This document shows, in pieces, positions 25,309-34,382 of a stretch of 64,000 bases of DNA; within the stretch, counting starts at the first letter, position 1; every line of letters starts with the position of its first letter. Under the pieces are notes generated by a model. The model had not been told where the DNA came from. It saw nothing but the letters and a program-made list of their open reading frames with translations, and did not search any database. The stretch is from Rhizobium sp. CIAT894 (GTDB lineage: Bacteria; Pseudomonadota; Alphaproteobacteria; Rhizobiales; Rhizobiaceae). Location: assembly GCF_000172795.2 (NCBI RefSeq), contig NZ_CP020947.1, positions 3,810,501 to 3,874,500 of the forward strand, in the 5' to 3' direction. The position numbers and the translations under genes are program-made.

Positions 25309-26028
25309 TCACTGTGACAAGGTAACCTTGGCGGAGGATACCGTCGCCTCGATATGGTCGACCAGCTGGTCGGCAAGACCGAGCCTGCCGGCAAGCAGAT
25401 CGAGATAACCGCGCTCGGCGCGCGAATCCGGCTCGATGGTCAGCCGCGAGGCAGTGTAGAGCTCGACGCGCTGTTCTTCGGTCGTGGCCGCAGCAACGAG
25501 TGCGTCGATGTCGGTCGGCGAAGCGAGCTCGCGCTCGATGAAGGCGGCAGCCTCGCCGCTGACATCGGCCGCCTTGATCTTGTCCATGATGAGGGCGCGT
25601 TCGGCATCGTCGATATGGCCATCGGCCTTGGCGGCGGCGAACATCGCGCGGATCAGCACCAGCACGAATTCATTGCTGCCGGCAGGCGACGCCGGCCCGA
25701 AACCGGATTCGGCAGGCGGCGGCAGGAGAACCGGATTGTTGGCCGAGGGTGCATCCGAAGGCGCTGCGGGCGCCTGCCCTGCCTGGTAATTCTTGTAGGC
25801 CTGGTAACCAAGGCCGGCAATAGCGGCAAGACCGCCGATCGCCAGTGCATTGCCGGCAATGCCGCGGCCTGTCTTGGTGCCGAGAAGCGCGGCTGCGATC
25901 GCACCTGTCGCCAGCGGGTTGTTTTTTGCCGTCTGAACGGCCTCGCCCGCCCTGTCGCGGACCGAACCGCCGAGACCCGGTACTTGCGAACCCAAGAACT
26001 GGTCGAGAAGCTTCTTTGCGTCGAACAT
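25309..26028 (-). CDS. DUF533 (YebE-like) inner-membrane protein
   Basis: 239 residues. The N-terminal part (FDAKKLLDQFLGSQ, then a Gly/Ala-rich membrane stretch at about 41-78) and the C-terminal TerB-like helical domain (FVLVLIRAMFAAAKADGHID, ERALIMDKIKAA) define DUF533/YebE. TerB-like domains are acidic metal-binding helical bundles. Function is unknown, though E. coli YebE responds to envelope stress. A Pro/Ala-rich linker (about 82-115) joins the parts. Single-gene unit on the minus strand. Confidence 0.85.
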   Translation of the reverse strand: MFDAKKLLDQFLGSQVPGLGGSVRDRAGEAVQTAKNNPLATGAIAAALLGTKTGRGIAGNALAIGGLAAIAGLGYQAYKNYQAGQAPAAPSDAPSANNPVLLPPPAESGFGPASPAGSNEFVLVLIRAMFAAAKADGHIDDAERALIMDKIKAADVSGEAAAFIERELASPTDIDALVAAATTEEQRVELYTASRLTIEPDSRAERGYLDLLAGRLGLADQLVDHIEATVSSAKVTLSQ

Positions 26029-26094
26029 TCCTCGTCATCTCCCTGTTTGAAGCTGGAGAGGTACATAGGTTTGCGACTGGTGAAATACAAATAG

Positions 26095-26118
26095 GGGGCT
26101 CGCCGAGAAGCAAGCCCC
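26095..26118 (-). terminator. Weak hairpin after eda
   Basis: Read on the minus strand, GGGGCT and AGCCCC form a 6-bp stem with a 12-nt loop about 11 nt after the eda stop. The following bases are only mildly T-rich, so termination is uncertain. Confidence 0.35.
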
Positions 26119-26129
26119 GAAAGACGAAC

Positions 26130-26768
26130 TCAGGCCTTCAGCGCGGCGGCCTCAGCCGCAAGCCTGGTGATACCAGCCCAGTCGCCGGCTGCGACCAGTT
26201 CCTTCGGCGCCACCCAGGAGCCGCCGACGCAGATGACGTTCGGCAGCGAGAGATAATCATTGGCGTTCTTCAGCGAAATGCCGCCGGTCGGGCAAAACAG
26301 CGTGCCGGCGAGCGGCGAAGAGAGCGCCTTCAGCAGGGCCGCACCACCGGCCTGTTCCGCCGGGAAGAATTTCAGCACCTGATAGCCTTCTTCGCGCAAC
26401 GCCATGACTTCGCTGGCGGTCGCAGCGCCGGGAAGCAGCGGCACGTCGGAGTCGGCGGCGGCATCGAGCAGTTCCTGTGTCGTGCCCGGGCTGACGATAA
26501 ATTTCGAGCCGGCCTCGACGGCGGCTTCCCAATGGGCGGCGTTCAGGATCGTGCCGGCGCCGACTTCGGCGCCCTCGACCTCGGCGGCCACCGCACGCAC
26601 GGCATCGAGTGCCGCAGGCGTGCGCATGGTGATCTCGATCGCCTTCAGGCCGCCGGCAACGAGCGCGCGCGCCAGCGAGACGGCCGACTTCGCATCGTCG
26701 ACGATCAAGACCGGAACGACAGGCTGGAGTTTCAGGATGGAAAGGAGCTTCTCTGTTTTCTCGCCCAT
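26130..26768 (-). CDS. eda: 2-dehydro-3-deoxyphosphogluconate (KDPG) aldolase
   Basis: 212 residues, a class I aldolase of the Entner-Doudoroff pathway that splits KDPG into pyruvate and glyceraldehyde 3-phosphate. Active residues are Glu45 and Arg49 in AIEITMRTP and the Schiff-base Lys133 in LKFFPAE. GTILN (72-76) and the phosphate loop PTGGI are also present. The frame is open to 26858. ATG 26768 gives the family N-terminus. In rhizobia this pathway is the main route of hexose breakdown. It is transcribed alone here, apart from edd and zwf. Confidence 0.93.
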   Translation of the reverse strand: MGEKTEKLLSILKLQPVVPVLIVDDAKSAVSLARALVAGGLKAIEITMRTPAALDAVRAVAAEVEGAEVGAGTILNAAHWEAAVEAGSKFIVSPGTTQELLDAAADSDVPLLPGAATASEVMALREEGYQVLKFFPAEQAGGAALLKALSSPLAGTLFCPTGGISLKNANDYLSLPNVICVGGSWVAPKELVAAGDWAGITRLAAEAAALKA

Positions 26769-26922
26769 GGTCTCACGACTTCCTTGAAACGATTGAATTC
26801 GCATCCCGAATAGCGCCCCGGCGGGACCTTGTCGAGATAAAACCGGGTCGCATGACAAGATGGGTAGGCAATGCTTGGTAATTGGGCTACCGTGCCAGGA
26901 TCGTCACAAAAGGTTCACCGAT

Positions 26923-27411
26923 ATGGCGAAAGAGATCGAGCGAAAGTTTCTTGTACGCAGCGATGGATGGCGCTCCGCCGTCGAGACGAAGTCTGTCTTG
27001 AGGCAGGGTTACATCGCCTCGATGGACGATCGTTCCGCCCGCGTGCGCATCCTCGACGACAGGAAAGCGAAGCTGACGATCAAGATCGGCCGCAGCGCGA
27101 TCACCCGCGATGAATTCGAATACGACATCCCGATCGCCGATGCCAAGGAGCTGTTGCAGAACGCGATCGGTATCGTCATCGAGAAGACGCGCTACCGCGT
27201 TCCGCATGAAGGCTTCGTCTGGGAGGTCGACGTCTTTACCGGCGAGCATCGCGGACTTGTTATCGCCGAGGTGGAGATGACGGCGGAAACGGACAACCCG
27301 CCCCTGCCCGCCTGGCTCGGCCGCGAAGTGACCGGCGATGTCCGCTATTCCAACCAGGCCCTTGCCACAGAATACGGGCACGACAGGCATGGCCTATCGC
27401 ATTCGGCCTGA
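26923..27411 (+). CDS. CYTH domain protein (inorganic triphosphatase type)
   Basis: 162 residues forming one CYTH tunnel domain. It opens with the signature AKEIERKFLV (E-x-E-x-K) and contains charged strands RVRILDDRKAKLTIKIG and FVWEVDVF. Members are triphosphatases, adenylate cyclases or thiamine triphosphatases, and a stand-alone CYTH next to CHAD points to tripolyphosphate hydrolysis. ATG 26923 has AAAAGG about 10 nt upstream. The 3' end overlaps the CHAD gene by 23 nt. Confidence 0.88.
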   Translation: MAKEIERKFLVRSDGWRSAVETKSVLRQGYIASMDDRSARVRILDDRKAKLTIKIGRSAITRDEFEYDIPIADAKELLQNAIGIVIEKTRYRVPHEGFVWEVDVFTGEHRGLVIAEVEMTAETDNPPLPAWLGREVTGDVRYSNQALATEYGHDRHGLSHSA

Positions 27412-28297
27412 TGCCGGCTTCACCAAAGAGTTCCGCAACGTCGCCGCCGAACAGTTGAACCGGGCCATCGCGATTCTTGAAGAGCGGCCGGACGGTGCGC
27501 ATGAGGCGATCCATTCCTTCCGCAAGAACCTGAAGCGATTGCGTTCGCTTTACCGCCTCGTGGCCCGCGCGGTACCGGATTTCCAGAGCCGCGAAAACGC
27601 CAGGCTGCGCGATGCCGCCCAGTCGCTGTCGGCGATCCGCGATGCGGCCGCCCTCATCGGCACCGCGCAATATCTGCAGCACTCGGCCCGTGGGCCGGAG
27701 GAGAGCGAGGCGCTCGGCCGCATCGTCACCATCCTCGAAGGACGCCGTGACTGGATGGCGGATGCCGAAAGCGACCTGGAACAGCGGTTGACGGAAACCT
27801 CCGGCGTTCTGCAGCAGGCGATCGCCGCCCTGGACACGGTTTCCTTTGACGGCGGCCACCGTAAGAGTGCCAGCATGCTGGGCAAGAGCTGGCGCCGCAC
27901 CGCGCGGAAGGCAAAAGCCGCGCTTGCGGCTTGCCGCGGCGAGGCATCCGCCGGCGATTTTCACGATCTGCGCAAACGCACCTACGACTATCGGCTCTAC
28001 CATGATCTTTTGCGCGATGCCTGGCCCGGCGCAATGAAGGCGAAGAGCGATGCGGCCAAGGAACTGGTCGAGGATCTCGGCCACATCCACGATCTTGCCG
28101 TGCTCTCCGAACTGGTCGAGGCCGAGCCGCAACTGTTTACCCGCAATGACGATCTCGCCCACCTGCTCGACGCCATCATCTTCCGCCAGCAGGAAGACCG
28201 GCGGCAAGCACTTGTCAAAGCCGAAACCGTCTTTACCGATGATCCCGACGAGGACGCTGAGCGCATCGAGCTTCTCTGGCTGACCGCCGGACGTTGA
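27389..28297 (+). CDS. CHAD domain protein (polyphosphate-binding)
   Basis: 302 residues, all helical, rich in His, Arg and Lys. The conserved CHAD pattern is visible: EAIHSFRKNLKRLRSLYRL near 46-64, LSAIRDAA, DFHDLRKRTYDYRLYHDLL near 190-208, and EDLGHIHDLAVL. CHAD domains bind polyphosphate through these basic residues. In many bacteria CYTH and CHAD are fused. Here they are two overlapping genes, suggesting the proteins act together on polyphosphate. Confidence 0.88.
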   Translation: MAYRIRPDAGFTKEFRNVAAEQLNRAIAILEERPDGAHEAIHSFRKNLKRLRSLYRLVARAVPDFQSRENARLRDAAQSLSAIRDAAALIGTAQYLQHSARGPEESEALGRIVTILEGRRDWMADAESDLEQRLTETSGVLQQAIAALDTVSFDGGHRKSASMLGKSWRRTARKAKAALAACRGEASAGDFHDLRKRTYDYRLYHDLLRDAWPGAMKAKSDAAKELVEDLGHIHDLAVLSELVEAEPQLFTRNDDLAHLLDAIIFRQQEDRRQALVKAETVFTDDPDEDAERIELLWLTAGR

Positions 28298-28376
28298 GGG
28301 ACGTAAAATCGGGCCGCTTGTGCGCTGTCGGGTTTGCCACTGCGCCGGCGCCAGTGAAATTTCATAAAAAAAACCA

Positions 28377-28407
28377 TTGACCTCAAGTAATCTTGAGGTT
28401 CTACCCT
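28377..28407 (+). promoter_or_regulatory. SoxR-like MerR-family promoter with perfect-armed operator
   Basis: ACCTCAAGTAATCTTGAGGT (28380-28399) has perfect 8-bp arms and differs from the E. coli SoxR box (CCTCAAGTTAACTTGAGG) only at the centre. It lies between a TTGACC -35 (28377-28382) and a TACCCT-like -10 (28402-28407) separated by 19 bp, the stretched spacing that MerR-family activators need. The VOC gene begins about 40 nt downstream. Confidence 0.7.
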
Positions 28408-28448
28408 CCGACGGTCGAACAAAAAGAGACCGGACCTGCGAGGAAGAA

Positions 28449-28994
28449 ATGATCGCCGAAAATGCCGCCATGCCAAAGCTGCTCGGGCTTTACGAGACGC
28501 ATCTGACCGTTGCCGATCTCAAGACCTCCACGGATTTTTATCGCGATGTCGTCGGGCTCGAACCGGCGGCTTCATTCGAGGAACGCAAGGTCGCTTTCCT
28601 TTGGGTGGACAACAGGAAGACCGGCATGCTCGGCCTTTGGGAAACCGGAACCGGGCCGCTGAAGATGCGGCTGCACATCGCCTTCCGGATGACCGCCGAT
28701 AATCTGTTGCAGGCGCCCGCCATTCTCAGAGCAAAGGGCGTGGAACCTCTCGGCTTTACCGGTGAGCCGGCGGCGGAGCCAGTGGTTCTCGGCTGGATGC
28801 CGGCGCTGTCGATCTATTTCAGGGACCCTGATGGGCATTCGATCGAGTTCATCAGCATTCTCGACGATATCCCCGACCGGAGTTTCGGCGTGCGGGCGTT
28901 TTCCGAATGGCAGGCGCGGACCGTCGGCCACCTGAAGGCCACGCCGGCGAGGACATTGCGCAATCCGCCGATTTTCTGTATTTCCGCCCCATGA
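28449..28994 (+). CDS. VOC superfamily (glyoxalase/bleomycin-resistance type) protein
   Basis: 181 residues. The N-terminal module [20 protein letters not shown] (His as first metal ligand) and the C-terminal [17 protein letters not shown] (His and Glu) give the usual VOC fold with likely divalent-metal ligands. The last 35 residues (after SILDDIP) are not part of the domain. Start chosen by GAGGAAG at 3-4 nt. Behind the SoxR-like promoter it may detoxify a redox-cycling or electrophilic compound. It overlaps the TrhO gene by ATGA. Confidence 0.85.
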   Translation: MIAENAAMPKLLGLYETHLTVADLKTSTDFYRDVVGLEPAASFEERKVAFLWVDNRKTGMLGLWETGTGPLKMRLHIAFRMTADNLLQAPAILRAKGVEPLGFTGEPAAEPVVLGWMPALSIYFRDPDGHSIEFISILDDIPDRSFGVRAFSEWQARTVGHLKATPARTLRNPPIFCISAP

Positions 28995-29920
28995 CCGACA
29001 GCCTGACACACACCAGCCCGTTCCTCGTGGCCGCGCTCTACCATTTCGTTTCCGTGCCGCGCTTTGCCAGCCTGCAGAGCCCGCTGCAGACGCTTTGCGA
29101 GGAGAACGGCGTCAAAGGAACGCTGCTTCTGGCCCATGAAGGCATCAACGGCACGATTGCCGGACCCGATGCCGGCATTGGCGCCGTGCTCTCCTTCCTG
29201 CGCGCCCAGCCGGAATTTTCCGGCCTGGAGCATAAGGAAAGCCGCGCCTCGAAAATGCCCTTCCTGCGCATGAAGGTGAAGCTGAAGAAGGAAATCGTCA
29301 CCATGGGTGTCGAGGATATCGACCCCAACAAGGTAGTCGGCACCTATGTGGCGGCCAAGGACTGGAACACGCTGATTTCCGATCCCGATACGATCGTCAT
29401 CGACACCCGCAACGATTACGAGACGGCGATCGGCACCTTCCGCGGCGCGCTCGACCCGAAGACGAAGACGTTCCGCGAATTTCCCGATTGGGTGCGCCAG
29501 AATACCGGCCTGCACAACAAGCCGAAGATCGCCATGTACTGCACCGGCGGCATACGCTGCGAGAAGGCCACCGCCTTCATGAAGGCTGAGGGCTTCGACG
29601 AGGTTTATCATCTGAAGGGCGGCATCCTGAAATACCTGGAGGACGTGTCGCAGGAGGAAAGCCTCTGGGACGGCGCCTGCTTCGTCTTCGACGAGCGGGT
29701 ATCGGTCGAGCACGGGCTGAAGGAAGGCGAACACAAGCTGTGCCATGCCTGCCGCAACCCGATCACATCAGAGGAAGTCACCTCGCCGCTCTATGAAGAA
29801 GGCGTTTCCTGCAGCCACTGCTATTCCAAGCGCACGGAGGAAGACCGGCTGCGTTACCGTCAGCGGCAACACCAGATCGCTCTCGCGAAAAAGCGCGGCC
29901 AGCGGCATATCGGCAGCTGA
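28991..29920 (+). CDS. trhO: TrhO-type tRNA uridine hydroxylase (rhodanese domain, YceA/UPF0176)
   Basis: 309 residues. An N-terminal ferredoxin-like part ([28 protein letters not shown]) precedes a rhodanese domain whose catalytic Cys184 sits in [13 protein letters not shown] Cys-rich C-terminus follows ([23 protein letters not shown]). TrhO makes 5-hydroxyuridine at position 34 of some tRNAs with oxygen. ATG 28991 overlaps the VOC stop, so translation is coupled, and it should share the SoxR-like promoter. Confidence 0.9.
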   Translation: MTDSLTHTSPFLVAALYHFVSVPRFASLQSPLQTLCEENGVKGTLLLAHEGINGTIAGPDAGIGAVLSFLRAQPEFSGLEHKESRASKMPFLRMKVKLKKEIVTMGVEDIDPNKVVGTYVAAKDWNTLISDPDTIVIDTRNDYETAIGTFRGALDPKTKTFREFPDWVRQNTGLHNKPKIAMYCTGGIRCEKATAFMKAEGFDEVYHLKGGILKYLEDVSQEESLWDGACFVFDERVSVEHGLKEGEHKLCHACRNPITSEEVTSPLYEEGVSCSHCYSKRTEEDRLRYRQRQHQIALAKKRGQRHIGS

Positions 29921-29967
29921 GCCGGGATTTCGCGCATCAGCCTGGCTGTCTGAGGATCACGCCGCGG

Positions 29968-32175
29968 TCAGGCAGCGCTGATGCGGCGCGCCGGCTCCGC
30001 CGCACGTCGCTCGTTCAGCATCGCGGTGATGAGATCTGCTGTAACGGGCTTTCCGAACAAATAGCCCTGCAGACAATCGCAGCCGAAGAGGCGCATGGCT
30101 ATTGCCTGCTCCTCGGTCTCGATGCCTTCGGCCGTCACCGGAATATCAAGCGAGCGGGCGAGCGCCACCGTCGCCTGCAGCATCTCGCGCTGGCGCTTGT
30201 CCTCGTTGACACCCATGACCAGAGAGCGGTCGATCTTGATCCGGTCGAAGCCGAACTGCCTGAGATAACCGATCGAGGAGAAGCCGGAGCCGAAATCGTC
30301 GAGCGCCACCTTGACCCCCAGCGCCTTCAGCCGTTCGATCGACTGGCGCGTGCGCTGCGGATTCTGGATCATGTAGCCTTCGGTGATCTCGAGCGTGATG
30401 CGCCCGGCCTCGATATCCGTCTGCTTCAGCACGTAGCGTACATAGTCGGCAAAAGCGGGATTGCGGAACTGCCCGGGCGAGACATTGACCGAAACGTTGA
30501 GCTCCGGCCATTGTTTGGCCGTCTCGCAGGCCTTGCGCAGCACGAACAGCCCGAGCGATTCGATGAGGCCGCTGGTCTCGGCGATCGGGATGAATATCTC
30601 GGGTGAAACAGGGCCGTGACCCGGACGGTTCCAGCGCACCAGCGCCTCGACACCGGTCGGCGCATGCGTCACCGCATCGATGAGCGGCTGGTAGGCGAGC
30701 GTCAGGTCGCCGCTTTCGATGGCGATCCTGAGATCGAGTTCCAGCGCATTGCGCTGCTCTCGGTCCGCATCCATCGACGGATCGTAAAGCATCATGCGCG
30801 CGCGGCCGGCTTCCTTCGCCTTGTACATGGCAAGGTCGGAGCGACGTACCAGTTCTTCGCGCCCGATCGTGCCGGACGGCGACATGGCGATGCCGATGCT
30901 GGCCCCGACGACAACGACACGGCGACCGATCTCCAGCGGATCGACAAGAAAATCGAGGATCTGCTCGGCAAGCTGCAAGGCGGCGGCATTCTCGCTGTCG
31001 GAGAGAAAGGCGATCGCAAATTCATCGCCGCCGATGCGGGCAAGGACCGCGCCTTGCGGAATGAGCACGTCGAGCCCGGCCGCAACGGCGCGGATCAACT
31101 GGTCGCCGGTGCCGTGGCCATAACTGTCATTGACCTCCTTGAAGCCATCGAGATCGAGATAGAGGAGCAGCACATTGCGCTTGGCTTGGCGCGCCTCGAC
31201 GACGAAACGGTCGACGGCAAGCCCGAGACCATCGCGATTGGAAAGGCCGCTCAGCCGGTCGCGGAGCGCCTCTTCGCGGGCATTGTTTTCCTCGGCTTTC
31301 AGCCTGCGGCCGGCAAACCAGCCGATGACCAGCAGAACCACGAAGAACAGCCCGACGAGGCCGAGCGCCTGGATGACCATCGGCCGCACCTGTGCATAGC
31401 CGACATCACCCGGCGAACGCGAGGTCCAGACGAGCTTCTTGAGCGTCGCCCCCGCCGGATCGGCGATCGGCACGAAATAGTCCGCCTCGAAGTTCGCAGG
31501 CGCCAGCCTCAGCCCGCCGATGACATAGGTCTGCCCAAGTGCCGCCACCCTGTCGTTGTCCAGATGGCGGGCAAAAACCAGATAGCGGTGCTGGCCGGCG
31601 GGCACGTCAAGCGCCCCGGATTTTTTCCGCACCAACGCCACGCCGACAGCGGCTATTCCCCGTTCTGTCGTGACGAAACCAACCGCCTGCGGCGTACCGG
31701 TCGGGCCGGCGGCCTTGACCGTCTCGAACAGGGTCCAGAGCGACGGCGCGAAGAAATCCGCAAGCGGCTCCTCCATCGGCTTGCCGTCGCGATAGGCCAT
31801 GATCGGCTTCTTCTCGTCATCGATGACGATCGCCATGTCGAACAGCGCGCTGTTGACCGACATCTCGCCGTAATTGCTGACCGTCCAGGCCATGCCGTCG
31901 GGCGCGTAGACGTTGACGGCGGCGTCGTCCCAGGCAGCGTAATCGTCGAGTGTCGCGCTCAGCTGATCCTCGAAAGTCTTCAACGCCCCGATCGTCGTTT
32001 CACGTGAGCGTTCGTCATCGAGAAGATTGGCATTTTCGGCCACGCGCTCGAGCGCCGTCAGCACCATGATGGTCGCAACCGCGACGATGACGGCAAAGGA
32101 GAAAAGCACGCCCGTAACGGTAAGGTGACGGCCTACTCCCAATCCCTTGCTCTGCGACTTCCCGACTGTCTGCAT
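29968..32175 (-). CDS. CHASE4-GGDEF-EAL membrane protein (cyclic-di-GMP turnover)
   Basis: 735 residues. The first helix is near 20-45, then a periplasmic CHASE4-like sensor (DDYAAWDDAAVNVY), and a second helix near 265-285. The GGDEF domain keeps RIGGDEFAI and the EAL domain keeps GVEALVRW, DDFGSGFSSIGYL and the ITLEITE segment. Both active sites therefore look intact and the protein may make and degrade c-di-GMP. ATG 32175 (GGGAG at 6 nt) is preferred over ATG 32199, which has no ribosome site. The external signal is unknown. Confidence 0.92.
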   Translation of the reverse strand: MQTVGKSQSKGLGVGRHLTVTGVLFSFAVIVAVATIMVLTALERVAENANLLDDERSRETTIGALKTFEDQLSATLDDYAAWDDAAVNVYAPDGMAWTVSNYGEMSVNSALFDMAIVIDDEKKPIMAYRDGKPMEEPLADFFAPSLWTLFETVKAAGPTGTPQAVGFVTTERGIAAVGVALVRKKSGALDVPAGQHRYLVFARHLDNDRVAALGQTYVIGGLRLAPANFEADYFVPIADPAGATLKKLVWTSRSPGDVGYAQVRPMVIQALGLVGLFFVVLLVIGWFAGRRLKAEENNAREEALRDRLSGLSNRDGLGLAVDRFVVEARQAKRNVLLLYLDLDGFKEVNDSYGHGTGDQLIRAVAAGLDVLIPQGAVLARIGGDEFAIAFLSDSENAAALQLAEQILDFLVDPLEIGRRVVVVGASIGIAMSPSGTIGREELVRRSDLAMYKAKEAGRARMMLYDPSMDADREQRNALELDLRIAIESGDLTLAYQPLIDAVTHAPTGVEALVRWNRPGHGPVSPEIFIPIAETSGLIESLGLFVLRKACETAKQWPELNVSVNVSPGQFRNPAFADYVRYVLKQTDIEAGRITLEITEGYMIQNPQRTRQSIERLKALGVKVALDDFGSGFSSIGYLRQFGFDRIKIDRSLVMGVNEDKRQREMLQATVALARSLDIPVTAEGIETEEQAIAMRLFGCDCLQGYLFGKPVTADLITAMLNERRAAEPARRISAA

Positions 32176-32268
32176 CACGGCTCCCTGACCGTCCGACATT
32201 GCCAGTCAAGGGTTCAAAAACGTTTAAGCAAACGCTGTAGATCTTTGTGCCCGCACGTGGGGTAACGA

Positions 32269-33642
32269 TCAACCCGGCTTATGATTGCCTTTCGGGAAGT
32301 GTGCTGCGAGTTCGCGATACCACCTGCCGCTTTTCTTCACCGTACGGACCTGCGTTTCATAATCGACATGGACGAGGCCGAAGCGCATGCGATAGCCTTC
32401 CGCCCATTCGAAATTGTCCATCAGGCTCCAGGCGAAATAGCCACGCATGGGATAACCGTCTTTGATGAGACCGGCCACGACATCGAGATGGTCGCCGAGA
32501 TAATCGAGACGCGTCGTATCGTCGACCTCGCCGTCGACGACGCCGGTGTTGTCACAGGCGCCGTTCTCGGTGATGTAGCATTCCGGCAGATCGTAGCGGC
32601 GATAGAGGTCCTCGACCAGGAGCTTCAATGCCGGCGCATAGATTTCCCAGCCGATATCGGTCTTGACGTCGCTTGCCGGCGGCGCTTTCACAGTCCAGGG
32701 GAAATCGCCCTTGCGTTCGGCATCGTCGGTGACACGCTCGGGCGTGTAGTAATTCAGACCCCACCAGTCGAGCTTCTGGTTGATCAGCTTCAGGTCGCCA
32801 TCCTCGACAACAGGCATGCGGTCGCCGAGCGCCTCGACGAATTCCTTCGGATATTCGCCCTTGAAGACGGGATCGAAGAAGGCGCCGTTGTGGAACTGAT
32901 GCGCGCGCTCGCCCGCGGCAAGATCGGCCGGGCTTTCGGAGCCGGGGATGATCGAGGCAGCGTTGAGCACGAGCCCGACCGGTACATCAGGGGCTTCCGA
33001 GCGGATCGCCTCGACGCCGAGGCCATGGGCAAGGTTCATATAATGCATGGCGTGAAGGGCAGCCTGCATGTTGCGCTCGCCGGGAGCATGAATGCCATAG
33101 AGATGGCTCAGCCAGACGATGCACCAGGGCTCGTTGAAGGTCGCGACAGCGTCGAGACGGTCGCCGAGGCGGCTCATCACCGTCTTGGCGTAGCGCTGAT
33201 AGGCATAGGCGGTCGAACGCGCCGTCCAGCCGCCATCGCCGGCAAGCATCAGGGGCAGATCCCAGTGGTAGAGCGTAGCGAAGGTCTTGATCCCGCGCGC
33301 CTTGCAGCCATCGACCAGCCGGTCGTAGAAATCGAGGCCCGGCTCGTTCACCGGACCCGTGCCGTCGGGGATAATGCGCGGCCAGGCGATGGAGAAGCGA
33401 TAGGCTTCGACCCCCATCTCCTTGATGAGATCGAGGTCCTGCTCCAGGCGGTTATAGTGGTCGCAGGCAACGTCGCCGTTGTCGCGGTTATGGACACGGC
33501 CGGGCATATTGCAGAAAGCATCCCAGATGGACGGCTTGCGGCCATCGGCCTTGCCGGCGCCCTCGATCTGGAAGGCGGCGGTGGCGACGCCGAAGGTGAA
33601 ATCACCGGGAAAGCGGCCTGCAAGCGTCTTCGCATCGATCAT
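32269..33642 (-). CDS. Glycoside hydrolase family 1 beta-glucosidase
   Basis: 457 residues. The acid/base Glu171 lies in TFNEPW and the nucleophile Glu359 in CYITENG. FTFGVATAAFQIEG at the N-terminus and the W-rich C-terminus (SLMDNFEWAEGY) complete the GH1 pattern. It is cytoplasmic, so it must act on beta-glucosides taken up by a transporter not visible here. ATG 33642 has GGGGA at 6 nt. The in-frame extension to 33786 is leader only. A perfect palindrome about 90 nt upstream is a likely operator. Confidence 0.93.
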   Translation of the reverse strand: MIDAKTLAGRFPGDFTFGVATAAFQIEGAGKADGRKPSIWDAFCNMPGRVHNRDNGDVACDHYNRLEQDLDLIKEMGVEAYRFSIAWPRIIPDGTGPVNEPGLDFYDRLVDGCKARGIKTFATLYHWDLPLMLAGDGGWTARSTAYAYQRYAKTVMSRLGDRLDAVATFNEPWCIVWLSHLYGIHAPGERNMQAALHAMHYMNLAHGLGVEAIRSEAPDVPVGLVLNAASIIPGSESPADLAAGERAHQFHNGAFFDPVFKGEYPKEFVEALGDRMPVVEDGDLKLINQKLDWWGLNYYTPERVTDDAERKGDFPWTVKAPPASDVKTDIGWEIYAPALKLLVEDLYRRYDLPECYITENGACDNTGVVDGEVDDTTRLDYLGDHLDVVAGLIKDGYPMRGYFAWSLMDNFEWAEGYRMRFGLVHVDYETQVRTVKKSGRWYRELAAHFPKGNHKPG

Positions 33643-33731
33643 CTGTAATCCCCGTCTCTCAGCATGTGGACTGACCGTTGGCCGGGATTTAGCCAAGCCG
33701 GCAGGCAAAGTACAGGTCCGCAGGAAGAAAA

Positions 33732-33747
33732 ACTGCAACGTTGCAGT
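33732..33747. promoter_or_regulatory. Perfect LacI-type palindrome upstream of the beta-glucosidase
   Basis: ACTGCAACGTTGCAGT is a perfect 16-bp palindrome with the central CG that LacI/GalR proteins prefer. It is about 90 nt before the beta-glucosidase start and 160 nt before the divergent DoxX gene. No LacI gene is adjacent, so the repressor must be encoded elsewhere. Confidence 0.55.
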
Positions 33748-33906
33748 AAGAACGGCAAAGCAGCCGGGAAGGCATCCTTTCATCACCGGGGGTTGCCACG
33801 CTTTCCGCCCCGTCCGCTCTCATAACGCGAATGTCAGCAGTCGTGACTTGCTGCCGAGCCCATGATCACTACACAGCGAAGGCATCGCAAACATGAAAGG
33901 AATCCC

Positions 33907-34308
33907 ATGCTGTCTTCGATCCATCTGCTGCAGCCGCATCTGCTGAGCCTGCTGCGCATCGTCTCGTCGCTCGTGCTTTTCAGCTATGGAACGCAGAAGA
34001 TCCTGCACTTTCCGGCAGCGGCAAACGTACCGCCGATGGGCTCGCTCTCCTGGACCGCCGGACTGATCGAACTGATCCTCGGCTTCCTCGTGCTGGTGGG
34101 ATTCCAGACCCGCATCGCAGCCTTCGTGCTCTCGGGCCTGATGGCTTTCGCCTATTTCATCGGTCATGCGGGAAAGAGCTTTTATCCCGCGCAGAACGGC
34201 GGCGTTGCCGCGATCCTGTTCTGCTTCGTGTTTCTTTATCTGGTGGCGGCAGGCGCCGGCCCGCTCAGCGTCGACAACCTGCTGAAGCGTGGCCGCGCTG
34301 CTGCCTGA
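33907..34308 (+). CDS. DoxX family membrane protein
   Basis: 133 residues with four hydrophobic helices (LLRIVSSLVLFSYGTQKIL, LIELILGFLVLVGF, IAAFVLSGLMAFAYFIG, AAILFCFVFLYLVAAG). The pattern fits DoxX/DUF417, a family linked to respiratory or redox functions but not well defined. ATG 33907 has GAAAGGA at 5 nt. It ends at a strong terminator and is divergent from the beta-glucosidase. Confidence 0.85.
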   Translation: MLSSIHLLQPHLLSLLRIVSSLVLFSYGTQKILHFPAAANVPPMGSLSWTAGLIELILGFLVLVGFQTRIAAFVLSGLMAFAYFIGHAGKSFYPAQNGGVAAILFCFVFLYLVAAGAGPLSVDNLLKRGRAAA

Positions 34309-34319
34309 TCACCATAAGC

Positions 34320-34356
34320 AAAACGCCGAGACGACCTGGGTCCGCCTCGGCGTTTT
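34320..34356 (+). terminator. Rho-independent terminator after the DoxX gene
   Basis: AACGCCGAG and CTCGGCGTT form the arms of a stable hairpin followed by a T run on the plus strand (34351-34356) and preceded by A bases, so it can work in both directions for the convergent oxidoreductase gene. Confidence 0.8.
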
Positions 34357-34382
34357 TCATTGGGCCACGCGAATCGGCAAAC

